Source of the DNA: Paenibacillus sp. SY21-1
GTDB taxonomy: Bacteria > Bacillota > Bacilli > Paenibacillales > Paenibacillaceae
Assembly (NCBI RefSeq): GCF_005222705.1
Contig: NZ_STGF01000024.1
Coordinates: 1 to 64,000, forward strand
Length of the DNA stretch: 64,000 bases
Direction of reading: 5' to 3'
The stretch's first letter is position 1; every line of letters starts with the position of its first letter. Position numbers and translations under genes: made by a program. Below, piece after piece: positions 53,748-62,426 of the stretch. Below the pieces are notes generated by a model. The model did no database searches. It saw nothing but the letters and a program-made list of their open reading frames with translations, and was not told the origin of the DNA.

Positions 53748-53918
53748 GCTTCCTGTCCTTTCCTTCTGTAATTTACTTGATTATTTATAGCAAGTGTGTT
53801 TATTATATAAATAATTTCTGCCGCCTTACATAAAAGAAACAAGTTAGATCAATCCATTTTCGATGAGTATAAAGGCATTCATAACAAATAACTTTGAAAT
53901 TAAAGGAGGACGATTTTC

Positions 53919-54362
53919 TTGGACGAAATCGATAAAGACATCCTGCTCCATTTGCAGAACCAGGCGAGATTATCAATGACAGAATTAGGAAAGCTGGTGG
54001 GACTGTCTCAGCCAGCCGTAACTGAACGTGTAAAACGCATGGAGGAAAAGGGGGTTATCGAGGAATACCGAACCGTCATTTCTTCGCAAAAAGTGGGTAA
54101 GCCATGCACAGCCTATGTGCTTGTCCGAACCCGTAATTGCTATCCCTTCCTTGATTTTTGTCGTTCATCACCGGAGGTCATGGAATGTTACCGGATAAGC
54201 GGAGAGCATAATTATTTATTGAAGGTCCTCACGGAAACGACCCAGGGGCTGGAGGAATTTGAAAACCGATGTGATTCATACGGAACCTATACGACTTTAA
54301 TTGTAATGTCTTCACCGATCGCATATAAAAATCTCATTGGAGAAACGGATTTGCTCGCATAA
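53919..54362 (+). CDS. Lrp/AsnC-family regulator
   Basis: A 147-residue regulator. The start is a TTG at 53919 with AAAGGAGGA nine bases upstream. The N-terminal helix-turn-helix is MTELGKLVGLSQPAVTERVKRME. The C-terminal RAM-type effector/oligomer domain runs from CTAYVLVRT to TLIVMSSPI. Members respond to amino acids and often control exporters or catabolic genes next to them. Here the divergent serine hydrolase and the convergent MFS exporter are the neighbours. Confidence 0.87.
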   Translation: MDEIDKDILLHLQNQARLSMTELGKLVGLSQPAVTERVKRMEEKGVIEEYRTVISSQKVGKPCTAYVLVRTRNCYPFLDFCRSSPEVMECYRISGEHNYLLKVLTETTQGLEEFENRCDSYGTYTTLIVMSSPIAYKNLIGETDLLA

Positions 54363-54382
54363 ATGTATTTCTGCAATTCCCA

Positions 54383-54420
54383 AAAAAATGAATGCGCCAT
54401 ATAGCGGATTCATTTTTTTG
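54383..54420. terminator. Bidirectional terminator between the Lrp and MFS genes
   Basis: AAAAAAATGAAT and ATTCATTTTTTT flank a small inner CGC/GCG stem. Confidence 0.8.
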
Positions 54421-54448
54421 CTTATGTTATACATGCTCGTGGATTCCT

Positions 54449-55651
54449 TTACGAAGGAAAGCCATGCTTTTTAGCTAGCCAAGCCGCAAGCAAAGAGGGA
54501 AGCAGCAGGATGATTACTGCCCCGGGAAGGAGTCCGGCTCCAAGCCGTTCGAGAACAAACCCGCCCATAATGCCTCCGCCGCCGATTGCCACATTCCATG
54601 CGGTAACCAGCATCGATTGGGCTATATCTGCGCTTTTCCCCCCTGCTTGTGCTATTGCTGTTTGCAGTAACGTGGCTGCCCCGCCAAACGTAATTCCCCA
54701 CACTGTAACACCAAAAATGATAATTGCAGGTTGATTCATTCCGATTCCCATGGCTGCAGAAGCCACAGCAAACCCTGTGATGCTGATGAGAACCAGTATT
54801 CTTAGAAAACGGTCAATCAGTATGCCTATCACCCAAATGCCAACAACCGAGGTCATTCCGAAAATAAGTAGAACCAAATCCACTCGCTGAGCAAACGCGG
54901 TTTTCGCAAGATATGGTGCAATATAAGTGTACAACATATTATGAGCGAGTACCCAAGCCAAAACGACGAATAAAATCGTCCGCACACCAGGCATCATGAA
55001 CACCCTGTAAAAAGGGAGTTGATCCCCGACAGGCTCGCCTGCATAATCCGGCACCTTCCAGAGCACCCAGCCAATAAGGGCAACAGTCAGTAAAGATACA
55101 GCTCCAAAAATGAGACGCCACCCTGTATATGTTCCGAAAAAAGTGCCAAGCGGAACGCCCAGCGCCAATGCCAGCGGGGTGCCGACCATGGCCACAGCCA
55201 TCGCTTTTCCTTTCAGCGAATCAGGCACCATGCGCCGTGCATAACCGGCCGTCATCCCCCATAGAACACCGGCCGAGACACCGGCGAAGAAACGCGCGAC
55301 AAGCGTCAGCACATAAACGGAAGATAACGCGGTGATGGTGTTAAATACAAGAAAGCCGATGATGCACAACAGCAGAAGCGGTCGGCGCCTCCACCCACGG
55401 GTAGCCGTTGTCAAAGGAATGGCGGCCAGTAGAGATCCAACCGCATAAAGAGTGACCAATTGTCCGGCAAGAGCTTCACTGACCCCAAGATCCTGTGAAA
55501 TTTGCGGGAGTAATCCGGCAGGCAGGCTTTCCGTAAGAATGCAGATGAAGCCCGCCATGGCTAAAGCCAGCAATCCGGCCCACGGAAGACGGCTAGAAGA
55601 CAACACAGCATTTGTACCGTCTTTACTTATAAGAGCAGTGTCTGAATTCAC
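54449..55651 (-). CDS. MFS exporter (DHA1, AraJ/YdhP-like)
   Basis: A 400-residue membrane exporter with twelve predicted helices. The early segment ESLPAGLLPQISQDLGVSEALAGQLVTLYAVG is diagnostic of the AraJ/YdhP branch (E-x-x-PAGLLP, GQ-x-VT-x-YA). The loop 2-3 motif is TTATRGWRRRPLLL, and WGMTAGYARRMVP follows the fourth helix region. It exports drugs or sugar/nucleoside derivatives using protons. It converges with the Lrp-type gene, with a shared terminator. Confidence 0.87.
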   Translation of the reverse strand: MNSDTALISKDGTNAVLSSSRLPWAGLLALAMAGFICILTESLPAGLLPQISQDLGVSEALAGQLVTLYAVGSLLAAIPLTTATRGWRRRPLLLLCIIGFLVFNTITALSSVYVLTLVARFFAGVSAGVLWGMTAGYARRMVPDSLKGKAMAVAMVGTPLALALGVPLGTFFGTYTGWRLIFGAVSLLTVALIGWVLWKVPDYAGEPVGDQLPFYRVFMMPGVRTILFVVLAWVLAHNMLYTYIAPYLAKTAFAQRVDLVLLIFGMTSVVGIWVIGILIDRFLRILVLISITGFAVASAAMGIGMNQPAIIIFGVTVWGITFGGAATLLQTAIAQAGGKSADIAQSMLVTAWNVAIGGGGIMGGFVLERLGAGLLPGAVIILLLPSLLAAWLAKKHGFPS

Positions 55652-55975
55652 GAAAAAAATCTCCTTTATTTATTTTTTGCCGCTTAAAAATGCTTTGGCT
55701 TTCGTATAAGCATATATAAATAACACGTTTGTTTACATGGATGATTAAATGAGGATGAAGTGAATTAAGCCGAAACTGCTGTTATTTTTATAGAAATTCC
55801 GTTATTTTAAAGGCCGCAAAGTGTGGACATGCAATAGGTTTGCCGCTTATCCCCATCCATTAAAGTCTAGGATGAGAATAACTCGTGTACAGATGAATTC
55901 CCTAATCGGCTGTCGTCTATAATAAACGAAGGTATAATTGAACAGCAATTAATTTGACGAAGAGGAGTTTTGAAC
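55652..55975. other. AT-rich divergent interval
   Basis: No gene seen. It separates the MFS gene and the VOC gene. TATAAT hexamers at 55918-55923 and 55933-55938 are candidate -10 elements for the VOC gene, without a clear -35. Confidence 0.4.
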
Positions 55976-56392
55976 ATGGCATTAACGTCCGCTTTCACGA
56001 GCTTCAACCTTCCTGTAAAAGACAAAGAGCAATCGAAAGCATTCTTCACTGGACTCGGATTCGAGCTCAACCTGCAATTCCCCGAGAACGAAAATTCGGT
56101 AGCCATCGTGATCGGCCACAACTTGCAGGTCATGCTGATTAATCAAGCATTCTTTATTACGCTCACCGAGAAGGAAACCGTCGATACGAGCAAGTATGCT
56201 CAGATGACGATCGCATTGGCCTTCGAGAGCCGGGAAAAGGTCGATGAAATCGTGAATACCGCAGTCTCCATGGGCGGTAAATTGCACGCTGAACCTGAAG
56301 ATTACGGGTTCATGTATCATTGGGGCTTCGTGGACCTGGACGGCCATCTGTGGGCCATTAACTACATGAACATGGATGCGGAACAAGGTTAA
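55976..56392 (+). CDS. VOC-superfamily (glyoxalase/bleomycin-resistance-like) protein
   Basis: A 138-residue small cytosolic protein. The start at 55976 follows GAGGAG. Two beta-alpha-beta-beta-beta units are apparent: FTSFNLPVKDKEQSKAFFTGLGF in the first, and IALAFESREKVDEIVNTAVSMGGK with YGFMYHWGFVDLDGHLWAINYM in the second (long segments are described, not fully quoted). The terminal DPDGHxWE-like wording is typical. Members include lactoylglutathione lyase relatives and antibiotic-binding proteins. The reaction is unknown. A terminator follows. Confidence 0.85.
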   Translation: MALTSAFTSFNLPVKDKEQSKAFFTGLGFELNLQFPENENSVAIVIGHNLQVMLINQAFFITLTEKETVDTSKYAQMTIALAFESREKVDEIVNTAVSMGGKLHAEPEDYGFMYHWGFVDLDGHLWAINYMNMDAEQG

Positions 56393-56430
56393 GTCTAACG
56401 GAGAGCACGCTCGTACCAGGGATCAGAAAA

Positions 56431-56466
56431 AAGGCGCCGGGCAGCATCTTGCCCGGCGTCTTCTTC
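56431..56466 (+). terminator. Terminator after the VOC gene
   Basis: GGCGCCGGGCA, loop, TGCCCGGCGTC, then TTCTTC. Confidence 0.85.
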
Positions 56467-56569
56467 GCGATGTCCACTTCCATTTTCATAGAGTTGTACT
56501 ATTTGCTTTTTGAATTCGGTAAAAATAAAAAACAACTATCTATTAGGCTGACAATTTTATAAGTACTGT

Positions 56570-56609
56570 CATAAAACAACCCTATTCCGAAGAATAGGAT
56601 TGTTTTATG
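56570..56609. terminator. Long bidirectional hairpin
   Basis: CATAAAACAACCCTATTC, loop CGAA, GAATAGGATTGTTTTATG: 18-bp arms with one mismatch. It can terminate the broken lipoprotein gene from the minus strand. Confidence 0.7.
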
Positions 56610-56665
56610 CTGAAGTTTTAGAACGATTACCGGCTAAATTTCCAGTTAATTGAAGGTTACCTTAT

Positions 56666-57004
56666 CTATTCTTGTAAAGCCATTGCCTTGACATAAGAGC
56701 CATCTGCATTTTCAATTGCAAGAGCATGGGAAACACTTATGTCTTTAAGTTTGTATACGGCGCTTCCTTTTTCGTAAAAATTGGAATTTCTATCTTTGTT
56801 AGACTGAGTTTCGTAAGTTGCATAATTTCCCATACGCCCGAGTTCCTCTTCAATTTCCTGAACGGTTTCCTCTGTACCTGTATATAAAACACCATCCTAG
56901 CGCACCATTGCCTGGGATGCAAAGCTGCCGTCATTTGAGGTTGCAGAACAACCACTTGGAAGTAATAGCGTTACAGCTAAAATTGTAACTATCATTTTAT
57001 TCAT
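56666..57004 (-). pseudogene. Lipoprotein gene broken by one amber codon
   Basis: The minus strand encodes a signal peptide with lipobox LLPSGCSA, then SNDGSFASQAMVR, a TAG at codon 36 (56897-56899). The frame then continues unbroken for 76 codons: DGVLYTGTEETVQEIEEELG and RNSNFYEKGSAVYKLKDI, ending LQE and a normal stop. A single base change from CAG, AAG or GAG explains the TAG. No family recognised. The rest of the frame is intact, so the mutation looks recent (or a sequencing error). Confidence 0.75.
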
Positions 57005-57267
57005 TTCACAATTAACGCATCTCCTCTCCCAGCTATTTTGTTCTTTAAACTTAGAACGAATTCAAAAGCAGTCATGTTTCATTTTGAAAAGAATGTAAAT
57101 CTGAGTTCTTGATCCTAATCAACTCATTTCAATATAGCAACTAAGGAAAAATCATAAAGTCAATTGTATAAAGGCACGAAATGGGCATAAGATGGTTGAC
57201 ATAGTTATCCGAGTAGATTTACTCATGAACACATACTTATGTAATATTCAGAAAGCAGGCTGACATT

Positions 57268-57398
57268 ATGAATGAATATCGAATAAAGGGCTTATCCTGC
57301 TTAGGCTTCGCTTAACTTAAAGCAGACAATTGGAGCACGGAGAAGGAGCCAAACTGAGCTATAACTCCGGGAAACTGGTGATTGATGCAGAAAGTCTC
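57268..57398 (+). pseudogene. Remnant of a heavy-metal (CadA-type) P-type ATPase N-terminus
   Basis: From ATG 57268 the frame reads MNEYRIKGLSCLGFA and stops. In another frame just after (57333-57398) it reads EHGEGAKLSYNSGKLVIDAES. Together they match the start of the metal-binding domain of CadA/ZntA-type ATPases, normally YRIxGLxCxxC ... AxLxYxSGKLxI. About 20 residues, including the second cysteine, are lost. No transporter core follows. A TTGACA at 57197 upstream could have been the promoter. Confidence 0.5.
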
Positions 57399-57772
57399 GC
57401 TCTCTTATGCATTTGCATCATTAATCGAGACCACTCCTGATTTACCTACGGAACGAAGGAATACCCCAAGTACCCGAAGAAGAACTTCGGCTCGTGCTCC
57501 TAGTTTGTATCCTCCCTTAGTTGAACGAAAAAAAGCATCTTTATATACTAAAAGTGAGACCTTTACATCTAAAGTAATTTTCAGCTTGTTTCATTCTTTT
57601 CCAATATACTCAACAAAAAGTTCATAACGTCTCTTTAACCATTCAAATTGACCTACTCATGATGTTGGCAATTATTCATGTATGAGTGATTCGGTAGGAC
57701 GTACAATTTTTTTTTGAAAATATCCCAACCTTTATTTCGCCTGGCACACTATTTAATTGTCAGGAATTACAG
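57399..57772. other. AT-rich decayed stretch before the sigma-factor gene
   Basis: No gene seen. CCCAACCTT (57724-57732) and TATTTAATT (57750-57758) before the sigma-factor gene resemble an ECF-type promoter (AAC-rich -35), which would allow autoregulation. The evidence is weak. Confidence 0.3.
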
Positions 57773-59437
57773 ATGCAACTACTGAGGCAAAAGATGAATT
57801 CAATCGGGAAGAACGGAAAAGAAGTGGAAGCGCTCCGGAGCTATGTCAAACCGATTTTCGGTTTTGCGTTGAACCGGCTCAAGCAGCGGGCGGAGGCGGA
57901 GGATCTGGCTCAGGAGATTATGCTGCAATTGTTGAAATCCTTCTCCGGGGTGCGGGACATTAGATGCCTTGAGGCCTACGTCTGGACCGTTGCCCGATAC
58001 ACTTGGGTGAATTGGTTGAAAAAGCGTGCGCACGCTCCCCGAGCGATCGAAATCAACGGCATGTCCGAACTGTCGGCCGCCCCTTCCCGGGAGCCGCTTG
58101 ATCGGCTGCTGGTAACCGAAGCTTACCGCGAGCTGCGCCGGGAAGTCGCGTTTCTGTCCGACATCCATCGCCGGATCGTGGTCATGCATTACTACGACGA
58201 GCTTAAAATCGGCGATATCGCGATTGCTCTGAACATTCCTGTCAACACGGTGAAGTGGCATTTGAGCGAGGCCAAAAAGGAGTTAAGGAAAGGGATGAAC
58301 CGTATGCGTGCAGCAGGAACTTTGAGTGTCAATCCGGTCAGCATGGGGGAAATGGGCCATTCCGGTTCGGCCGGCAGACTGGGCGAAACCAACGATTTTC
58401 TAGGACGCGCCTTGGCGCAAAATATCATATACGCAGCCTATCACAAGGCGCGTACCGTACATCAAATCGCGGAGGAGCTCGGAATGCCGCCGTCTTTGCT
58501 GGAAGGCGAAGTCCGGCACCTGGCCGATTACAATTTTCTCATCCAAATTTCTCCCGGCAAATATCAAAGCAATACCGTCGTCTGGGACCTCTTCGAGTTG
58601 GCCGTAGCCGGTCATCAGTTTTGGCAGGATTGCGCCGCCGAAGTGGCAGATGTTCATTTCGACACGTTAATGCAAGTTCGCCGGCAAGTCGAGAATAGCG
58701 GAGTGTACATTCCGGACGGCGACTATAACTTCCTGCTCTGGACCTTGCTGCCCAAGAACGTCGAGGAGCAATCTAGGCGGAGCATGCCGGCGGGCGACAG
58801 CTTCGATGAGGTCGCACCAATGCGAAAGGACGGAGGGCAGTATATTGCCTATGCGGCGTTGAACCGGAGCCGCTATACCGATCCGGGTTTTGATTTGAGT
58901 AGTTACGTCACCTTCGGTCCGTCGCTCCGCTACGTCGAAGACACTCCCTTATACTTGTGGCAATTCAATACGTACTGGAGCGATCGCCAGGTGGATTGGC
59001 GTTTCCTGGAATACCGGAATGTCGAGATTTGTCATGCGTTCCAACAAGGGGAACTGCCCGACAACGAAGAGAACAGCGAGCAATATTCGTTCTTGCTGGA
59101 GAAGGGGTACATCCGCAAGACGGAGGAGGGGTACAAGTTCAATGCGGTTTGGATCGACTCTCCGCAAACGTTGGATCAGTTGAACCAAGCAATGCCGGAT
59201 TTGTCCGCTCTGTATGCGCCTGCTGTCGGCAAGCTCTACGATAAAATGCTTAAGCTGTTCCTGCAAAATCAGCCGAAGCATTTGGAGCCACAGCTTGCTT
59301 ACATGGTGAGAGGCAATACTGGCGGAGGCCGGCTGGTCGCTTATATTTTGAAGCATTTGATCGATAACGGGAAGCTGAAACCGCCGTTGCCGCACCAGCA
59401 GAAGACGATTTCAACCTGGATGGGGCCGGTCAAGTAA
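57773..59437 (+). CDS. ECF-like sigma factor with long C-terminal extension
   Basis: A 554-residue protein, about three times the length of a usual ECF sigma factor. The first 175 residues hold region 2 (IFGFALNRLKQRAEAEDLAQEIMLQLLKS, then YVWTVARYTWVNWLKKR) and region 4 (LSDIHRRIVVMHYYDELKIGDIAIAL, then VNTVKWHLSEAKKELRKGM). Residues about 215-275 look like a further winged helix (RTVHQIAEELGMPPSLLEGEVRHL, NFLIQISPGKY). The remaining 280 residues (WQFNTYWSDRQVDWRFLEYR, then LEKGYIRKTEEGYKFNAVWI) form no known domain to me. AGGA lies 7 bases before the ATG. A second ATG at 57794 also has GAGG. No anti-sigma gene is adjacent, so the tail may do the sensing. Confidence 0.8.
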   Translation: MQLLRQKMNSIGKNGKEVEALRSYVKPIFGFALNRLKQRAEAEDLAQEIMLQLLKSFSGVRDIRCLEAYVWTVARYTWVNWLKKRAHAPRAIEINGMSELSAAPSREPLDRLLVTEAYRELRREVAFLSDIHRRIVVMHYYDELKIGDIAIALNIPVNTVKWHLSEAKKELRKGMNRMRAAGTLSVNPVSMGEMGHSGSAGRLGETNDFLGRALAQNIIYAAYHKARTVHQIAEELGMPPSLLEGEVRHLADYNFLIQISPGKYQSNTVVWDLFELAVAGHQFWQDCAAEVADVHFDTLMQVRRQVENSGVYIPDGDYNFLLWTLLPKNVEEQSRRSMPAGDSFDEVAPMRKDGGQYIAYAALNRSRYTDPGFDLSSYVTFGPSLRYVEDTPLYLWQFNTYWSDRQVDWRFLEYRNVEICHAFQQGELPDNEENSEQYSFLLEKGYIRKTEEGYKFNAVWIDSPQTLDQLNQAMPDLSALYAPAVGKLYDKMLKLFLQNQPKHLEPQLAYMVRGNTGGGRLVAYILKHLIDNGKLKPPLPHQQKTISTWMGPVK

Positions 59438-59570
59438 GTCCGTTCGGAAATGTATACGAAGAATGGCCGTTCCAGGGTGATGACCATTTTCACACAAAAC
59501 TCTGTCTGTCCAACGAAGTGATCAGGTCATCGTTATTGCGCCACGCCCCCCTCCTGAACGTATGAAAATG

Positions 59571-59618
59571 AATTAAAAACAACCCATGACGCATGTGCGT
59601 CATGGGTTGTTTTTAATT
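59571..59618. terminator. 48-bp perfect palindrome, bidirectional terminator
   Basis: Two 23-bp arms (59571-59593 and 59596-59618) are perfectly complementary with two bases between. The arms begin AATTAAAAACAACCC, so both strands end in TTTTTAATT. It lies between the convergent sigma-factor and glmS genes. Confidence 0.9.
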
Positions 59619-59810
59619 GCGATCGTATCTGTCGGAGTTCTCCTTTATCTGACGATTTTTAACCTTTCTTGTCCGCAACCAACCGTGAGAGGCCAGATGC
59701 TTCACATACTCAGCAGATCTATTCAGCAAAACTGCCCGTTAGCTCAATGAAGCAGCGCAGTCTAATACTTTATTTTCTTCTGACAAAATAATATTAAACC
59801 ACCCATTCCC

Positions 59811-61643
59811 CTACTCCACCGTCACGCTTTTCGCCAAATTCCGCGGCTTATCTACGTCATGCTCCAGCGCCAGGGAGGCGTAGTAGGAGATCAGTTGTAG
59901 CGGAATGACGGACAGTGCAGGCGACAGAATCGGCAGCGTCTTCGGAATGGCGAACAGCTCGTCGACGGATTTGCCTACCTCTTCCTCCGAACCGGAGTTA
60001 GCGATGCCGATGACATGGGCGCCGCGCGCCTTGACTTCCTTAATGTTGCTGAGCGTCTTCTCGTACAGCTCCTCCTGCGTAACCAAGGCGATAACCGGGA
60101 TACCATCCTCGATCAGCGCCAGCGTGCCATGCTTCAGCTCGCCCGCCGCATACGCCTCGGAGTGGATATAAGAAATTTCCTTCAGCTTCAGCGAGCCCTC
60201 CTGCGCGACGGCATAGTCGACACCGCGGCCGATGAAGAACAGATGCTTATGCGTCGAGATCGATTCGGCTAGCTGCTTCAATACCGGCGCTTGCGTCAAA
60301 ATATGCTCAACTTGAGCCGGAAGCTCATGCAAGGCTGCAATGACTTCTTCGATATAAGCCGAATCCTTTGTTCCCAATACGCCTGCCAAATGCAAGCCGA
60401 ACAGATAAAAAGCGATCAGCTGCGAAGTGTAAGCTTTCGTCGAAGCGACGGCGATTTCCAGACCCGCCCATGTAATCAGGACATGATCGGCTTCGCGCGC
60501 TACCGAGCTGCCCACTACGTTCGTAATCGCCAGGACGCGTGCGCCATTACGCTTCGCTTCACGCAGCGCGGCCAGTGTGTCGGCCGTCTCGCCCGATTGG
60601 CTGACAACGATAACGAGCGTGTCTGGCGTAATGATCGGGGAGCGGTAACGGTACTCGGACGCGACATCGTTTTCGACCGGAATACGGGCCAGGTTCTCAA
60701 TAACTGTTTTGCCTACCAACCCTGCATGATAAGCCGTTCCGCACGCCACGATATGCACCTTGCGAATCGATTTGATGTAGTCGGCCGTCATGCCCAGCTC
60801 CTTCAAATCGACAGCTTTATTGTCTGGCGTAATGCGGCTCATCATCGTATCACGGTAAGCCTTCGGCTGCTCATAAACCTCTTTCAGCATAAAATGATCG
60901 AAACCGGCTTTCTCCGCAGTAACCAGATCCCAATCGACATGGAATATTTGCTTGGAAATAGATTCGCCTTCAGTCGTCATAACTTCGACACTGCTGCGTG
61001 TCAGAACGGCCATTTCGCCGTCGTTCAAAATATATACATCGCGTGTATGCTCAAGAATCGCCGGAATGTCGGAGCCGATAAAATTCTCGCCTTCGCCGAT
61101 GCCGATAACAAGCGGGCTTGCGTAACGTACCGCAACGAGCAGATCCGGCTCATGCTCCGTCAGAACGCCCAGCGCGAATGCACCGCGCATCCGCTTCACC
61201 GCGCGTTGTACCGCTTCAACCAGATTGCCCTGATACTCATCCGCCACCAAATGGGAAATAACCTCTGTATCCGTCTCCGACACAAAAATATGCCCTTTTG
61301 CGGAAAGCTCTTCCTTCAGGTTCAGGTAGTTTTCGACAATGCCGTTATGCACAACGGAGAACTTGGCTGTCGTATCCGTATGCGGATGCGAGTTCACGTC
61401 CGACGGTTTGCCGTGGGTAGCCCAGCGCGTATGGCCGATGCCTACAGAGCCCTCAAGCGGCTCTTGGTTCAGCAAGCCTTCCAGGTTCGCCAAACGCCCC
61501 TTGGATTTGGTTACTTCAAGCCCATTTTTCGTAAAAACCGCTATCCCAGCCGAGTCATAGCCACGGTATTCGAGCTTCTTCAAGCCCTCGATCAAAATAT
61601 CCTGAGAGTCGCGTTTTCCGATATATCCAACAATTCCACACAT
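59811..61643 (-). CDS. glmS: Glutamine-fructose-6-phosphate aminotransferase
   Basis: Makes glucosamine 6-phosphate from fructose 6-phosphate and glutamine, the entry to cell-wall amino sugars. The 610 residues start MCGIVGYIG with the N-terminal nucleophile Cys2. HTRWATHG and HNGIVENY are in the glutaminase half. The isomerase half has two SIS domains with VVSQSGETADT, SEAYAAGELKHGTLALI and the closing KPRNLAKSVTVE. It lies downstream of glmM on the same strand. Its own promoter (62098-62126) and a ribozyme in the leader control it by product feedback. Confidence 0.98.
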   Translation of the reverse strand: MCGIVGYIGKRDSQDILIEGLKKLEYRGYDSAGIAVFTKNGLEVTKSKGRLANLEGLLNQEPLEGSVGIGHTRWATHGKPSDVNSHPHTDTTAKFSVVHNGIVENYLNLKEELSAKGHIFVSETDTEVISHLVADEYQGNLVEAVQRAVKRMRGAFALGVLTEHEPDLLVAVRYASPLVIGIGEGENFIGSDIPAILEHTRDVYILNDGEMAVLTRSSVEVMTTEGESISKQIFHVDWDLVTAEKAGFDHFMLKEVYEQPKAYRDTMMSRITPDNKAVDLKELGMTADYIKSIRKVHIVACGTAYHAGLVGKTVIENLARIPVENDVASEYRYRSPIITPDTLVIVVSQSGETADTLAALREAKRNGARVLAITNVVGSSVAREADHVLITWAGLEIAVASTKAYTSQLIAFYLFGLHLAGVLGTKDSAYIEEVIAALHELPAQVEHILTQAPVLKQLAESISTHKHLFFIGRGVDYAVAQEGSLKLKEISYIHSEAYAAGELKHGTLALIEDGIPVIALVTQEELYEKTLSNIKEVKARGAHVIGIANSGSEEEVGKSVDELFAIPKTLPILSPALSVIPLQLISYYASLALEHDVDKPRNLAKSVTVE

Positions 61644-61810
61644 AATTTAATAAGCCTCCGATTGGGTTATATTTCCCATGTGCACCGGATAGCCGCCTGC
61701 GTGGCATGCGCCTTTAAAGTTATGATGCAATCTTCCCTCGTAATACGTACAGGAATCTGCAATGCAACTCCTCTGCCCATGCCCGCCCGCTGGCGGCCTT
61801 CTGGACATAC

Positions 61811-62047
61811 GGGAGCAACCAAGCCGCTATCTAGCCCGGCTCAGTCTTTCATGCAGCCCGCCGCACGTTTGTCGACCCGGTCGCCCGGATGTTTTGCGTT
61901 GCGGCTATCGGTTGGCTTGCTGTTACCGGAAGGTCCCCGCCGAATCATTCGAACACCTTCACCTCGTCAGCTTGCCGTATGCCGTCATTCCCCGCCTCAT
62001 CTGCCAAGCGTTGAACAACCGGTCATCACGCAAGCTCTGGCGCTTCT
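61811..62047 (-). ncRNA. glmS ribozyme/riboswitch
   Basis: On the minus strand the leader has AGCGCCAGAGCTTGCG at the 5' side and the core GACGAGGTGAAGGTGTTCGA (about 61948-61968). ATTCGGCGGGGACCTTCCGG follows. These match the invariant parts of the glmS catalytic RNA. Cleavage is expected just before the G of GCGCC, between 62044 and 62043. Downstream, AACCGATAGCCGC and GCGGCTTGGTT can pair as an accessory stem, from which the 3' edge is estimated. Glucosamine 6-phosphate acts as cofactor, and cleavage leads to mRNA decay. Confidence 0.92.
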
Positions 62048-62097
62048 GTTGCCGGTCTAACCTCTATCCTCGCTTTCCTTCCTGAATCATACTTCCT

Positions 62098-62126
62098 ATC
62101 ATATTCATTTTCATAACACTGTGCAA
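62098..62126 (-). promoter_or_regulatory. Sigma-A promoter of glmS
   Basis: Minus strand TTGCAC (62121-62126), 17-bp spacer, TATGAT (62098-62103). Transcription should start near 62091, about 45 bases before the ribozyme cleavage site. Confidence 0.75.
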
Positions 62127-62280
62127 CCCGTATCGTCAAAAAAGCGCCGAAAGCCCGCGCAATATCACGACTTTCGACATTTACCGCTTTCATATTCCCC
62201 CATTCGACAGCTATTGAATCATGAAGCTTTTTCCATCAGTATCAATGGGAGCCGCCAAAGCGGATGCCTGCCAGTTAACA

Positions 62281-62318
62281 AAAAACAGCCTGCGCCGTCC
62301 TAAGGACAACGCAAGCCT
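62281..62318 (-). terminator. Terminator after glmM
   Basis: On the minus strand GGCTTGCGTTGTCC, loop TTA, GGACGGCGCAGGCT, then GTTTTTTG. The stem has several G-U pairs. Confidence 0.7.
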
Positions 62319-62426
62319 CATGCGTCTCAATCCATTCCGTTCCTATAATAAAAGATTATAATGCCCTCTCAAGCCGAAGTCCGACTCTTTTACCTGTATA
62401 AAATAAGACTCATGCTCGTCAAGCTT

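Noticed and set aside
60291..62060. Long plus-strand frame (589 codons)
   Set aside because: Antisense to glmS and the ribozyme leader.
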